NCBI GenBank assembly: GCA_020086605.1
Contig: JACBWW010000017.1
Coordinates: 12,040,413-12,104,412 of the forward strand
Source: Lanius collurio
Lineage: Eukaryota; Chordata; Aves; Passeriformes; Laniidae
Direction of reading: 5' to 3'
DNA: 64,000 nt
This document shows, in pieces, positions 23,459 to 37,109 of the stretch (positions are counted from its first letter, which is position 1; each line of letters opens with the position of its first letter). A program made the translations under genes and the position numbers. Below the pieces are notes generated by a model, which saw nothing but the letters and a program-made list of their open reading frames with translations, was not told the DNA's origin and ran no database searches.

Positions 23459-26400
23459 TAATTAACTATTCAGGCCAAAAGAAAAAGGTGAAACAAATGA
23501 GTCCATTTTCGTAAGTTGTTCATATTTCAAAGGAGGTGTGAGAGAAACAGAGACAGGAACATGGATTTCATTTTATTTTCTGTACTCAAAGATTTGACAT
23601 TTGAGGAATCTTCTATTAGGTTTGCAAATTTTCTGTTCTTGTAGCCCTCAAGGAAAAAAGAAAAAGAAATGTGTATCCACAATTTAAACAAAAAACATTC
23701 CCTGCCATTAGCATTTCTTTGATGGTCCTTTGGTTTATTGTTGTGCATTAACTTCCATATAATCACATAATTGCTACAACATTCATATAAATAATGCATT
23801 TGGAAAAGAAGGTAAAGACGGTGTCTCATTCTATTCTCCAGTGATTTTAGTGGGACCCTCTGGCTTGACTTCAGCGCTAAAGCTGCCTCTTTTTTTGGTC
23901 TTGGGACAGCTAAAGCTTGTTAACAAAGTTAAAGCAAACAGGGAAAATAAAAGCACTTTCATTTTATCATGATACAAATTTGATGGGTCAGCCATAAACC
24001 TCTCAGCTGAATTTATTCCATGGTAAAACTAATGTGTCTTGTCTTTGTTATTTTGGTACCTCAGGGGAGCTGATGTGTATTAGTTATCACTATCAGGAAA
24101 GACAAACAGCATTTGTAGCCCCCCCTCCTTCCCCAGGTCCTCTTGGGTTTTCCTTTTATGAAAGTTTCTGGTAAAAGCTTCTATGAAGTCACAGAATAGA
24201 GTTGCCCAAGTCTGCCAGCTGTTTTTTTGCACTACATGAAAATATTTCTCAAGTACAATCCTCTCTTCTCTCTCCTTTTCAAACACTTACAGTTTAAAAA
24301 AGCCAAACCCTTCAGCATTTGGCACAGTTTCAGCTACAAGATCTACAGCCAGTTTTGAAAACTGCAACTTATAATGAGCTAATTTTACAGTTAGAAAAAG
24401 GTTGTGTCATTTTGAAAGAGGCAGATACAGCTGGAAAGCAGAGAACTGAATTGTGCACTGAAAGCACTGGGATTTTGCCCACATATTTGTGCCTGGATTT
24501 TACTGGGTTTTTGTAAACAGGAGTTTTAAAGATTTTCTTGCAGATTTGATGTGTTTGGACATGTGCTCAGTTTTAGTCAGTTTTAGAGCATAAGCCCACA
24601 TAAGAATGTGTATAAGAAGAGGACACGATTACTTGTCCATAGGTATGTGAGGTCTTTATTTGGTTGATTATGTTTGCAGTCCTTACCAGTCCATTAAACA
24701 GAGGTAGGATCTCTCTTCATACTGCCTTTCCAATGAATGTAAAAGGAGGAAAAAGATTAACAAGATTAGTAACATTAACACTGGTAGGTTTCAGTGCTAT
24801 CCTCATCCAGAAATTCACTGTCTGGTGGCAAATTGAGTGACTTTCTAATGATATATTAGACAAGGCTTCTCCACAGAGAAGGACAAAGCTGTAACGAGAC
24901 AGAGCAGCAAGTGACTCAGGAAGATCCTGAGAAACGGAAGCATTTGCCATGAGGAGTGTTGAAGTGGAGAGCCAAAGGGCAGCAAGAGCTGGGATGCCAC
25001 ATGCAGGCACCTGAATTTTCTCTACACCTCTCTTGCACCAGAGAGAGAAGACCAGTGAAGCAGTCTGATGACTCATTTAAGCATCCTGTCCAGCCAGGGC
25101 TATTTAAAAGGATGGAATTGGGCGGCAGCAAAGGAAAAGCAGCTCCTGCATCTCCGTGCTCCACCGCACATCCCTATCTTATTCCTTTTACACGTCCCAA
25201 ATTCTGCCTTTCCAGTTGAATCACTTCACTCTGTTTCCAGCACATCAGGTTTCACAGAGGTCCCTGGGCAGCAGTGCTTTACCTACCCCTGGTGAGTCTG
25301 GGGTGCTCAGGGGAGCTGCTTGGTTGATAGAAGTTTTTTGGTCCACAGGCAATTCTATGTGTCATGAGCACACTAAAACATCTTTCTGCCTGCAGTCCAG
25401 CACAAACTGTACTCCCACATGTCATACTGTACTGGGACAGCAGTTCCTGAGAAACATCCTGCACATTTAAGAACAAAAGAAAAATTCTCACTTTGAATGC
25501 AAAAAGTGGCCTACCTTGTTCATCCCTAGTCTTAAGTGCTCACCGACTGCAACGAGAGCAGAATCAATATGTATTAATATCTAAGATTTCTTATTCTCCA
25601 AGCCTGCCTTTCTATAAATTCCAGCAACAGCTCCAGCTGCTACTGCCCACAGAGAATCAGAGTTTCTATATTACTCATGAGACTTGTCCTAGATGAGATT
25701 AAGAATGATTAGTGGTAAGATGTAGGCAGATACCTAGACTCCCCTCTACATTACTGTTTCCACCACTACAATCAGTGGGTGGGTGAGAAAAACCTAAGAC
25801 AACTGCCTTGTGTATAGATAGCTTGAGAAGGCACATGTATAAATGGAGTACCTAAAATTTTTAAAATTTCTTCGGTTTTCTACCTATCTTTGTTGTCCAA
25901 CTCATGGTATCACTAGTCTTTCTGTTTTTGTGAAAGCACAGTTGTGTCTGTCATCAGCTTTGGGTGATAAGATCAGATTTTGAACTTGGATGCGAACCAC
26001 ATGGTAATTCCCTGCTCTATAAAGAAAAGAAAGACAATAAAAAACCCTCAGTACTGGTTTTGTTTCCCCTGAGCCTCATTAGGCATTTAGCCAGTGACTA
26101 GTCAGGTACAAAGGGGCAAGGACTCAGAAACAGGCCTCAGAGGTCCTGCCTTCCATCTGTGAGGGGTAAGTGTGAACCATAAGCCAAATTCATTTAGTTC
26201 CTTTTACATAATTGTCAGCTTTACTCAAAGCAGTTTCTTCTCCTTGGTTGCAAGGGAAGACAGTCAATTGTTGTTCTATTCACATCGTCACATAAACCCA
26301 TCTGACAGGCATGACAGCAACTGCTTGCTAATTATGGAGCAAAATTTGCAGTGCAAGGTTTGTTGTGCCAACGGTCCCCAGAACAATCCTGGGATTGTTT

Positions 26401-28092
26401 TATGAGAAGATTGGGCAGTCAGGGTTGAGCACTTTTGCTTCAATTATCCCCATGTGCTGTCAGGGCTTGGAGTTGCTCTAGTGGAATGAAGAGAAGAAAA
26501 TAAATGAGCTCTGCTCCAAGCCTGGGAGCAGTTGCTGAACCCTGAAGAGCTCAGTTGGTTGTATCTTTGTTAGTTGCTATTATGGATATTATTGCCTGGT
26601 AGTGGCACTGAATCTGAGGGCCCATTAGCACTTCCATGCTATGTCCAGGGATCTATAGTTCCACTGCAGAGACTTGCACAGTCTTATTCTGGATTTAAAC
26701 TCGGCATGTGGTCCCAGCTAAACCCATCTCTCTAACTTTATTATTCACTGCTTTAGGTGACCTAATAAAGTTCAGATATAGTTGGCATTAGATGTAGCTG
26801 GTTTGCTGATTTTATCAAGAAGAGGAATTGATTTATGAGTGAGAGGTAACTAACAGAAAAGTCCACCTCACTGGGGTAGAATTAAAAAATTACCAAACTA
26901 TTAATTGTTTAATGTAGTAATCTGAATTATGTGCAGACACCTAAAGTGATTATTCTAAAAGAAGAAGTATAACCAGCTGGTCATAAATTAGAATTATCCT
27001 TTCCTAGAATATTCAAAATGAAAACTAATTCCTACTGAAGTTTATTGGGCTGCACCTTCTCAACTTCTTACATGACATAAGTTTACAAAGCACCTTCATG
27101 AGCCCCAGTTGGTTATGTTACTCAAGAATTTCCTCTTTGTGATCCAAGTACAACTGTGTGTTTGTCATTTCCAGCAGAGCTTCAGTGATAAATTGGAAAA
27201 AAAAAAAAGCCTGGACAGGGGCTATCTTTGTCTCTTGCAGCCAGTAAGTTATTCTAGAATATGCCATCTCTTTGCAAAACCAAGAATCAGGGCCACTCCA
27301 CGGGCTTTGTCAGATACACAATCTCCATGTCTGCTTAACCCCAGAGTCAGTTCATCTGAGCCCCCTCCCACAACCACTCCTCCTCCCTCACCTACTCCTG
27401 TTCCCCCCTACCCTCTGCAGCATTGATTAGGTCACAGCAGGACCAGTTCAGTTTACTATACCAGCAGAAAACTATTCCATCCTTCTGCTGAGTTGGGTTC
27501 CTAGCAGATGGCACATTGCATCAGCTCACCAGGCTGTCACACCAGCCATAACTGGAAGGCTCTTAACCAGGGGCAACAGTGTGAGCATGCCTGTTGTTTG
27601 GAGCACAATATGAGATCAATCCCCTGAAACTTTTAACCACTTCCTCTTGTCTCTGCAGGTTTGCAGCATGGATTTGGACTGCAGGGAAGGAGGACTTATG
27701 CCACAGGTTCACTGAAAGTTTACTTAGAGCCCTTCAGAGTAGTGGTGCAGCATAACTCTATAAAAGCAATAAATACTTTTCTCTTCTATAGCCCATAAAA
27801 ACTCCTGAAGGAGATATTCCTCTCCTTCATGGACAGGAATCATGTGACATGGATCATCTTAACTACAGGCAGGCAGGATATTCTTCCCTGTCCCACAGAG
27901 ATTATTGATGTTCCCACTGGAAAGGTTTTGGGAAGGTGGGAATAACTTTAGAAAATCTAAGGTTTCAACAAATTTGAAGTTCACAGCAGAATTCTCTTTC
28001 TACCCATCCCCAAACCACCATACCCACAGATACAGCTTTTTCAGAAACATCTTCCAAAGGTCTGTGGTATAGGATACAGATGAGAGAGCAGA
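23459..28092. other. No gene seen; pyrimidine-rich tract at 27,355-27,420
   Basis: AT-rich sequence. A roughly 60-nt C/T-rich run ending in CTGCAG at about 27,420 resembles a very strong plus-strand 3' splice site, but the sequence after it meets a stop at once and no donor pairs with it. Nothing else was recognised. Confidence 0.55.
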
Positions 28093-28095
28093 AAA

Positions 28096-28130
<35 letters not shown>

Positions 28131-28132
28131 AT
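28093..28132 (+). repeat. (AAAT)10 microsatellite
   Basis: Forty bases of perfect AAAT units, with imperfect continuation on both sides. It produces an artefactual tandem Ile-Tyr-Leu-Phe open frame on the minus strand. Likely polymorphic. Confidence 0.95.
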
Positions 28133-31100
28133 AGAAATAAAATGTCCTGGGAGGAACACAAGTCTGCCATCAAGAGGGATCTTGATTGCCACTGGAAGAA
28201 GTAGACCAGACCTTCACTCTTCTCCCTGCTCCTCTGGGTCTTCCCCTCACCTCTGCTGTTTTACACTGTGTTATGAGTGAGCAGAGAACCAGTCTGGCTG
28301 AGTCACAATCCTTTTGCTGATGTTCACAACATATGTGATGCAGATCAGTTCACTGCAAAACCTACTACACCAGTGCTGAGGCATCACAGAAGAGCCATCA
28401 GGCCTGAAGAACAGGGAGCTCTGACTTGTGCTTGTCAGATTAAAGCAACCAGAGAATGGCAGACCAGCCACTTACATGAGGTTAAAACAAAGCAGTTAGT
28501 TGTTCTTTAATCTGGACATCAGAAATATGAAAGGTAGTAGCTGGAATTTGGTTCAAATTCGGGTTGAAAGTAGGATTAGGTTCACTGCAGTAGTGTTCTG
28601 CAATATGCAACTCGTTCTCCCCCAGTTAACCAGCTGTACTTTGTATGAAGCAGCTGAATATTAGGGGAATTCCTAACACCTTCTGGTCTATGAATGCTTA
28701 ACCAGAAAGAGTTATGGGAGCATCTGAAAATCCTGTGGTTAGGGCATATCTAAGGGATCATAACTCAAGCCTCTACTCCAAGTGAGGTTGGAGAGGAGCT
28801 CCAACCTGGCCTGCCACACTCCCAATGGGGACATTAAAAAGTTACCAATCATCAGGAAGGAAGAAGTAGGGTCTCTATGTTCTATGATCATGCATGTTTC
28901 AATCAACTCCAGAGACAAGACAGGCAGGAGAACGCATGGTATACAGAACTACCAGAGTTTGGACATGAGTCTGAACAGCCTGTTACTTAGGATAAGAGGG
29001 CATATCTGTTTGGACCTTCTCTACCAGTAAAAACTGTAAACACTGACAATTTTAGGAAGCAATGGATCGCTGCTCTGGAAGCACCAGCACATGCAGGTCT
29101 TTAGAACATAACTGGTACTTTGTATACTGAAGTCCCCCAGAGGAATCTGGCCAAAAATATATTTAGTGGCTTTTGTTTTTAAATACACAAAACAGAAAGT
29201 GTACAGCTGAGTATTTCAACAACGTACCTACAGCGGATGTGGACTGTGTGGGCTGGGGGGTCTTAAAGCAAAAGCCTGGATTCCTTTCTGAAAGGCACAT
29301 TCCAGTTCAGCCAGAGGTTATAGGCTTCATACAGAAATTCCTCAGCTAAGATCTGTGTTTTAATGCTGCAGGTCAAACCACCCTCATAATAGTACCTCTT
29401 GTCTTGTATAGATTATATGACATTTAAGAGGGGAAAGGGGGCACTTGAAGCTAAATCTCAGGATACTACAGCATCTGATGGTGTACAGGCCTGGCAAATG
29501 GATTTAGACACTCTTAAAAAGAATACTTCAGTTTTCACTCAGCCTCTAACTGTTTTATTGCTGGTGTGAGGTAACTTCAGGGTTAGCTTTCTCCAAAAGC
29601 TGGCCCAAATAGGGATTTCCCCCATACAAGTTAAAACAATTTTTAACCTGGTCTAAACATATCCTGAGGTGCACACCAAGATAAACACACCATCACAGAA
29701 GACCACTGGGGTATTTCCCTAGAGGGCTTCCCAAGAAACTAGCAGAGCTATTGGGGTAACACAGTGCTCTCCCACCATAGGGATGTGATGTTTAGGGGAA
29801 TGTATTGAAATGCAACAGCTGGATCAGGCAGACTTGCTTAGCTCTAAGAGGAAGGCGTCCTTACCAGCCTACCAGTGTGGGGCTTCACCTACAATGTCAG
29901 TGTGGAGGGAGGATTTGAAGCAGATGACAAGGAGATACTTTGTGGTTTTGCCAGGCAATACCTGAGAGATCACCAGGGTGAGAAGGATCATAAAGAATCA
30001 TGCATAAAAAGGATACAAGGAGAAAACATGGTAATGGTGGTGTGAGATTTCAGGAAAGGAAATGGGGCTGAAAAACAGAATAGGGCAAAACAGTAGACAG
30101 CCTTACAGGTGCAGACATGAAATTTGCTTTGCTCAATCTCAGCTGGCATCTGCACCACTATCCAGAGAAGTGGCTACTATTTCTGAAGACTGCTAAGGTG
30201 TCTTGGTGTTGGCAAGGTCATTCAGTGCTTCTACAAAATACTGCAGCAATGCAGAGCACAGCACAAGATTGTGAGCTCAGATGCCATCCCCAGGAAATGC
30301 TCCTGCATTTAGTTTGGCCCTGCTGTGCAAGCTGGTGACTTCAAACTCAGGGATATTAGTGCTGCACACACAAACACTTGGTTTGATTAAGAGGACAGCA
30401 GTAGTTAGATGGGAGAGAAAGAGTACTTCAGAAAAGAGTGGCATGAGGCTGTCACATTCTTTATGTATGTTTGGAGCTGAGTTGATAGTATGTCATAAGG
30501 CCCTTTTAATTAACTGTTTGAACAGCTTACAGTTTTCCTATAGTTATTGCTTATTCAAAGATGATTGTGGAATTATTTCCATGAGTAATTCTTGGCCGCT
30601 GTATCCTTTGCAAGCTGTTCAGTGAAGTCAGTTGATAGCTGAAATTCAAGACTGGTCAGTCCCTGTACACATAGGTCACTTGTTCTGCTGCAGAGAAGAA
30701 ATTTCTTCACAGAAATCATGTCCCAGGGCTGCCAGTGTTGTGTCTCCTCACTCCCCAGGGACTAGTACTCACAGGCTGGAGCAGCAGGACAAGCCTGTTG
30801 TTGTTCCCTGGCCACACAAGTGCTAGCACAGCATTTTACAAGTGGGGGATGGAGTGTTCCTGTGTGCTTTTAGTAGCTTTTTCAAGCTCGCTCTTTAATT
30901 GAGTTGTCCAGACGGTCAATGTGCTTTGAGCAGTAACAAGGAAGACAAGCACCACAGGATGACAGCAGGACCCTGAGTCATGGCAGAACCCAGTGTCTCT
31001 GAGCAGGTTTAGGTAGCACAGGACATAATCAGATGGGGGTCCAAACTGAAGTGAAAAGTTAACCACACTGTTGAAGCAAAGCTCTGTCAGCTTCCCAGGT

Positions 31101-33156
31101 TCAGCAGAGTGAACAGACACATGCATGTGAGAGCTGCAAAATTTATCAAAGATAACAGAGCCTTAATGTGAGACAAGGTAAAATAAGATCAATATGCCCA
31201 CATGGCAGATGCTGCTTTCAAGCTCCTTTCACAAAAAGCAGAATATTTTAAATAATGCTTCAAATACACCTGTGTTGTTAATTACAGCCCATATACTGTA
31301 CAAGGAGACAAATACAAGACCTATGAGTTTCAGAGCAAGGACATCAGGAGGAAGAATAAATTGATTCAGTATGGGAAAATGGTACTATTAGATGATATAA
31401 ATAGTGTGTTTGTTTCCCCAGCAGCTTTTCCAGCTTCTGCATTTTGAAGGGTTTCATTTTGTAGTCTCAAATGCACCCTGAAACTCCAAAATTAAACCAA
31501 AAGCTCATCTATCTTAATGAACTACAGGACTTAAAATTATAATTTTATTGTATTTCCTATCCTGATGAGGTTAACTAGTCTGGAAAGTGCACACTGCCCA
31601 TTAAGGATCATTAGGAAAGCATTTGGAAGTTATACAGCTTCCTTGGACTTTTACCATTAATGGTTCCTTTTGTGGCCATTCAGAGGAAAAACAGGTTTTC
31701 TTAAGCAAATATGAGTGTTTGAATAAATATACCATCCATGACAACTTTACTAGTACTCTAAGGATTTCCAAACCCTTCTCTTCCCCATTCTTTCCTATGA
31801 GTCCTTCAAAACTTTATATACACTATTATGCAGGCTGTTGGTGGCTTCCTGAAAAGTGAGACCAAGAGCAGTTGCGTAAAAACATGGAAGAGACCAGCAG
31901 GCACCTGGGAAGACTGGAAATCTAGTTAACTTTGTCCTGTCACTTTGTCCCACCTGCCCTTTCTTGTACTGCACCTACAGCCCATTCCTCTCTCCACAGC
32001 TGGCACTGGGCTGGTTCCACGAACCACACTTGCGCTGTGCTCCGAGGGTGCTGAGTGACCCACTGTCACTGCCTGGCAGCCTCTGCCTGTTGAATTCAGC
32101 TCCTGTTGAGAGCTGCCTCGCCAAAACCCTTTCCACACTATGATGGAAACCAAGTTAGAAATAACTCAGGAGTTGGCAAGACTTCTCAGAGCTTTCATTT
32201 TGTGAAGTGCTTTGCTGCCAAGCTATGTTATTCACATCTTCTTGGAGATCTGTAGGATGATTTTTTTAATGCTTTTTCCTCTGACGCGGGGGATGAGAGA
32301 TATAAAGTCTAACACTTGTAAAATCTCTGTATTCCAATGGAAGAGTCAGCAAGCTAAGAAGTACAGTGATTAGGAAGTGGAGCTGTCATTAATCATGTCA
32401 TGTTCAGGTATGTGGGGTGAGACTAATGCTTCTGGCAAGGTCATGTTCAGTGCTCCACTTTTCTATAGCTGCTGTGTTTTGCATTTTGGATCACCAAGCA
32501 GGAACAAAGTTGCAGTTTGCATGTTTATCACACAAGGTGAAGCTTTGCTGTAGGTAAATCCGAGGTAAGGAGCTCAAGTCCCCAGCCTAGTGTCCACGCT
32601 AGCCAGGGACCATGGGCAACATCCACATCTCCTTCACTCTCTGTAACCTAGAAAGTAAATTCTGCAGCACAGGTTTCTGAAAGATCATAACCAGTGACAG
32701 GAAGAGCTAGAACCCACTGTGGGCCTTGCACAGCAAAACAAAGCACAGTGTGATTCACCCCATGGACCTTTCAACAGCAAAGAATCAGCACGTGAGAAGA
32801 AGGTCTGTGTTACCCAAAAGCAAGATCAAAAGTCAATCCATGATTACATGGTCAAAGCCGAAGCTTTGTCAAAAATACAAAGGTTTCTTTTTCCTCAAGG
32901 TCAGAGAATGGTGGAGCAGAGTCAAAGGATAGCCTTCAGAAATGCTTCTCAATTTGGGGGGAGACAGCACCACAGGTAGCAGTCAGGCTGCCATCCATCC
33001 TTTAGTTGTGTCAGTGCTGGCCTGAGAAACATGGACTGCTTCAGATCAGAAAGTAAAGCAGACAGTTGGAAACCTATTTTAGAAATGCATATATAAAAAT
33101 CTCTTGCACTGATTGTTTATCCATTAATCCCTGGCCAAAAAGCTTTTTCAGCAAGA
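28133..33156. other. No gene seen
   Basis: About 5 kb of AT-rich sequence. No coding frame with domain-like features, RNA gene or mobile-element terminus was recognised. Confidence 0.6.
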
Positions 33157-33274
33157 GGATGTCAGATGTGGTGCTTAGGGACATGGTTTATGAGTGGATT
33201 TGACAGTGCTGGGTTAACAGTTGGGCTCAATGATCTTAAAGGTCTTTTCCAACCTAAATGACTCTGTGATTCTA
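33157..33274 (+). mobile_element. CR1 LINE 3'-end fragment
   Basis: It contains the hallmark avian CR1 3' UTR wording: a GTGCTTAGGGACATGG block, then AGTGCTGGGTTAACAGTTGG, CTCAATGATCTTAAAGGTCT and TTCCAACCTAAATGA, ending in the octamer-like GTGATTCTA. Strongly 5'-truncated, plus orientation, with a few substitutions from the consensus. No coding capacity. Confidence 0.92.
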
Positions 33275-33327
33275 TTTTATGAAAAAGTCATATAAAACTT
33301 GTTCTCACAGAAAGTTAAAAAGTACAT

Positions 33328-33358
33328 GGGGAGGAGAGGGGAGGGGAGGGGGAGGAGG
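33328..33358 (+). repeat. G-rich purine tract, G-quadruplex motif
   Basis: Four G tracts of four to five bases (33328-31, 33338-41, 33343-46, 33348-52) separated by short purine spacers, then GGAGG. It lies about 55 bp after the CR1 3' end. It is quadruplex-prone on the plus strand and a likely sequencing-dropout site. Confidence 0.85.
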
Positions 33359-36300
33359 CAGGCAGGCTTGGAGATCTGGTCTGGTCTTCACAATCTACAG
33401 CTATGTGTGGGCAGTGGAAAAATACTACTGAACAACTAATTACCAAAAGCAGTCAGTAACAAAATCCCGATTTAAATAGTTGCAGGAGGTAGACAGAAAG
33501 GTGCCAGCCTGAAGCTTGTAATTACTTTTATTTCTGGCAAGAATCAGATATACTTCTAATAATAACCATGGGCACAAAGAATTAGTCAGAAAAGCGGGGG
33601 ATACTTACTCCCAGCTGGAGGGCAGAACAAAGTAGGTAGGAAAGGTCCTGATGCGGGTGTACAAAGGTAAAGGGTGGTAACTGCAGGGATGGGACTTGTG
33701 CAATGCAGTGGCACTGCCAAGGTAGCCCTGCCCTCAGTTCCAGGGCAGGAAATGCTCCAGGGCACCTCTTTGCTCCTGGGGGTAGCAAGGCTGGCTGAAA
33801 ACTTTCTGTAAGCAAGTTGACCATTTTCTTCCCTGCAAAGCTTGTGATGCTGATGAAGAAAGAGAAGCATCATCCCTGAGGGACCATGGGGCCAGTCTGC
33901 AGCTGCAGCAGTGCTGCCTGACTATGGCTGGTGCCACTCAGGGTGGGTGACAGTCCCTTTGCTGTGGCAGAAGGTTTCCCTCTCCCTAGGGAACTCTGAT
34001 GTGGATAGTATGTTTGATTGCCATGACTCTTCCCAACTCATCCCTCATACAGCCCTGATTTCTGGATGACGGATTTTCTAGGTATGCTCACGAAGAGACT
34101 GGTTGGACTCTGGTTTATGGCAGACTCTTACACCCCAGCCCAGCCATCAATGAGCAGGGCAGAGTCTGAGTACCCACTGCTGGCACTTCTGCTCAGAGAA
34201 AATCCCATGTCTCTGGGATGTCCCTTTTGGGTATGGTCTTTTCCAGGCACTCTTTTGGGGCCACGTGCAGCATCTCCAGCCTCCCTGCCCTGTCCCTTCT
34301 TCAGTTGCTCTCCCAGTGATACCATTGACATTTTTGAGTAATTTTATTTCCCTACCACAACATTGTCCTGTCAGCTAATTAACATGGTAATTATACCAAG
34401 AGTACATATCAAAGTAAAACTGTCTTGGTACAGCAGTTTCCATATGCTGTTTACCCTGAGTGTCCCACAATCCACCTATTTCCCCATCCCTGGTCCCTTT
34501 TACTTCTGCAGTGTCCAACACAGCTACCTCGTTTGTGCTCAGCACACTTCCACATGGCATCAGTGACACCATTGCCCTGCTCACCACCAGCAGATCCCTA
34601 CTTGACTGCTGAGTCACTAAATACATCCCCTTGCACTGGCATATAAAATCTGTGACCACATTAGCTACACTGTCACATTTAGGAAAATCCAAGCTGAGTT
34701 ATGGTGGGGAAACAAGTTCTGAAAAAAGAGTCTGAATTAACTGCTACACTCATAGGCTTAGATTTGGTTTCCAAGGCCTTGCCAGCCCACATCTCTATCC
34801 AAACTGCATATTTCTTTCAATTGGGTTCTCTGTCCCTGCTCCTGCCAGCAGGAAGCCTCAGCAAGACATGAGGGTGGGTCACTGGTGCATTTTAGGAGAA
34901 CGACCGCTACAATATCTTCCCCAGTCCTTGTCTGGAGCACAGATTCAACCCAACCAAAGTGACATATCCTTGGCTTCATCAGGACAAAGTAATGATTCTG
35001 CAGTTCTGCAGAAGACCCATCTACAGAGGCAGCCAAACCTAAATATTTCACTCTTCTCCCATATTCCTTGTTTGAAAGGCTCGTACCAAGACTGGGCTTT
35101 TTCATTCCCTATTCAGTGGTGTTTTGTGCCTACCAAAGACCCACATTTACAACTCCAGCTAGCCACAGGTTGGAGTTACAAGTGGGTGAGTTACTGCACT
35201 GCTATTTTTCCACATCCAGTTTCTCAGACAGAGTCAATTATACCATACTGCTGCTGCTAAAGAGGTTTGTATCTCACAGAAGAGAGGAAAAGAGGGAGCT
35301 GCTCTGAGCCTTCCACAGCTCCCCTAGCTCCTCACCCCACTCCTGGGAAAGCACATTCCAGTTTTCCACATCTCTATGCTATCAGCTCTCCTGAACATGC
35401 AGTAGGTCCAGCCACCAGACTGGAATGAGCCTGGAGAGTGAGGAACAGGCTGCTCTGAGCACCAGGTCCCAGCAGGTGAACACCTTCCTAACCACAGCAC
35501 CTGCTGGCTGGGCCTCACTGGTTACCAGAAAATGCAGAGGCAAAGTGTGAATCAATCAGCCTTGCACAAGTGCTGTATGGAGCACAGGTATGGCTAGGAA
35601 GTAGAGAAGGTAAACTTGTCAAAAGGCAGTGAGCTAAAGGTTCCCCTTCCCAAAGTGCTTCTGGAAGTCTGAACAACTTACAGAGTCCCAGACTTCACTG
35701 TGGAAAATCCAACAGGTATCTTGGTTTTCCTCCGACATGACTATAGCCATATGCATCAGAATCCAGCATACCTGGATTCCATCCTTACATCCCCTTGCTG
35801 TTTTTCAAACACAAACATCTTTCACCATGATGCCAGACTGTACAGTTTGCAACCATCTCTGGTATTCTTGTTGTCCTGCATCTACTGTTAAACAAAACAT
35901 GCAGCAAAATCCCCAGTCTAGTGCTTATGGGAGGCTCAGTACGAATGAAGTGAACACACTGTTTGAGCTTTATGGTCCTTTCAATCAATATCTTAACCTT
36001 AAAGTTATTCATTTACATGACTGCTGCCAAAAGTCTCATCAGCTCTCCAAAACCAGTCACAAATTAGATTCAGTCTTACACATGGAGCTCACAAAGGACA
36101 GAGGAGGAAGCGTAATTAAGAGGAACACAAAATTTACAGTGCAATTAGATGGCATAGATCAAAAGCCTTCTGCTTTCAAAGCTCAGCTAAGAAGCATAGG
36201 GACACCACTCTCTCCTCCCTCTGTATTTCAGCTGTCCTGGGCTAGACTTTGAAAACCTTTGACAATGACTACATTAGCAGTGAGTTTTGTTTAATTTAGC

Positions 36301-36749
36301 ACCCCTTAAGGGCAAAGTTACCAGTGGGGTGTAAGTAGTTCAGCATATACAAGTGAGTTTGGGGAAGATCTCATTTCATCAGGTTACCTTGAAAAGGCCC
36401 CATTTAAAACAACTAACTTTTCCTAAAGGTAATCATCAGTATTTTTCCTCTAATATCTTAACATCTGGTATGTGTTTTATTTAACATCAGATTCATATCC
36501 ACTCTGAATTCTTTAAAAATCTTTGAACATATCTGCATTCACTTCATTTATTCCTTTGAAAGAACATATCACCTATCAGAAGGCTAAAGCTAGCTGGCAC
36601 AGCCCAGAGGGAAACTCTGCACAAGGGCAATAGCAGGTATTATTTCAGGCTGCTTTCTGGGCTAAGTTTCTGCAATTCAAAATGTCTAATGAGCTTATTT
36701 GATTGTATCCATGCCAACAAAGATATATAAACAACTTTAATCACTGTTT
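33359..36749. other. No gene seen
   Basis: Slightly more GC-rich between 33.6 and 35.6 kb than its surroundings, with several open frames of 90-170 codons on both strands (longest on plus, 35737-36252). None carries a recognisable motif, and overlapping frames on opposite strands point to composition rather than coding. An old, unrecognised repeat cannot be excluded. Confidence 0.5.
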
Positions 36750-37088
36750 CGCGTTGCTCTTGACCCCCTGCTTGGCTTCATTATTTTCCTTTTAGCCACA
36801 TCAAGGCACAACACTCCAACTAAATCACTCGACCACTTGCTGAAGACTTGTCCACGTAATAAGATTTCTTTTTTATCATCTCGTGTGGTTTTTTGCACTG
36901 CTGTTTAACGAGCAACAGCCAAGCTGGATGTTAGCTCAAAAGCAGCAGCTAGGTAAGGAATTAAAGTCAATGGCTCTTGCTTTCTACGTTATTTTCAGAT
37001 AAATTTCTAAATTTGTTACCCTTTACTGATTAATGCCCAAAGACAGGGAGCAGGTTACAGCTTCTGGTCTCCTGTTTTGTCACTAACG
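36750..37088. promoter_or_regulatory. AT-rich segment with retained CpGs; possible conserved noncoding element or noncoding exon
   Basis: Eight CpGs (including TTTCGCGTT at 36,748-36,756, CCACGT, CTCGTG, AACGAG and TACGTT) are spread over about 340 bp of AT-rich DNA in which CpG is otherwise rare. A strong 5' splice-site match, CAGCTAG|GTAAGG, lies at 36,953 on the plus strand. There is no long open frame. This texture is common in conserved vertebrate enhancers and in noncoding-RNA exons, but conservation was not tested. Confidence 0.3.
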
Positions 37089-37109
37089 ATGCTGGAGGAA
37101 GAACAAGAC

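Noticed and set aside
27355..27420. C/T-rich tract ending in CTGCAG, like a 3' splice site
   Set aside because: No open frame or donor follows, and low-complexity pyrimidine runs are common.
28096..28192. Minus frame with repeated Ile-Tyr-Leu-Phe
   Set aside because: Pure translation artefact of the (AAAT)10 microsatellite.
34375..35105. Two consecutive minus-strand frames of 105 and 115 codons
   Set aside because: Considered as endogenous retrovirus remnants, but no reverse transcriptase, protease or LTR wording is visible, and the plus strand is equally open.
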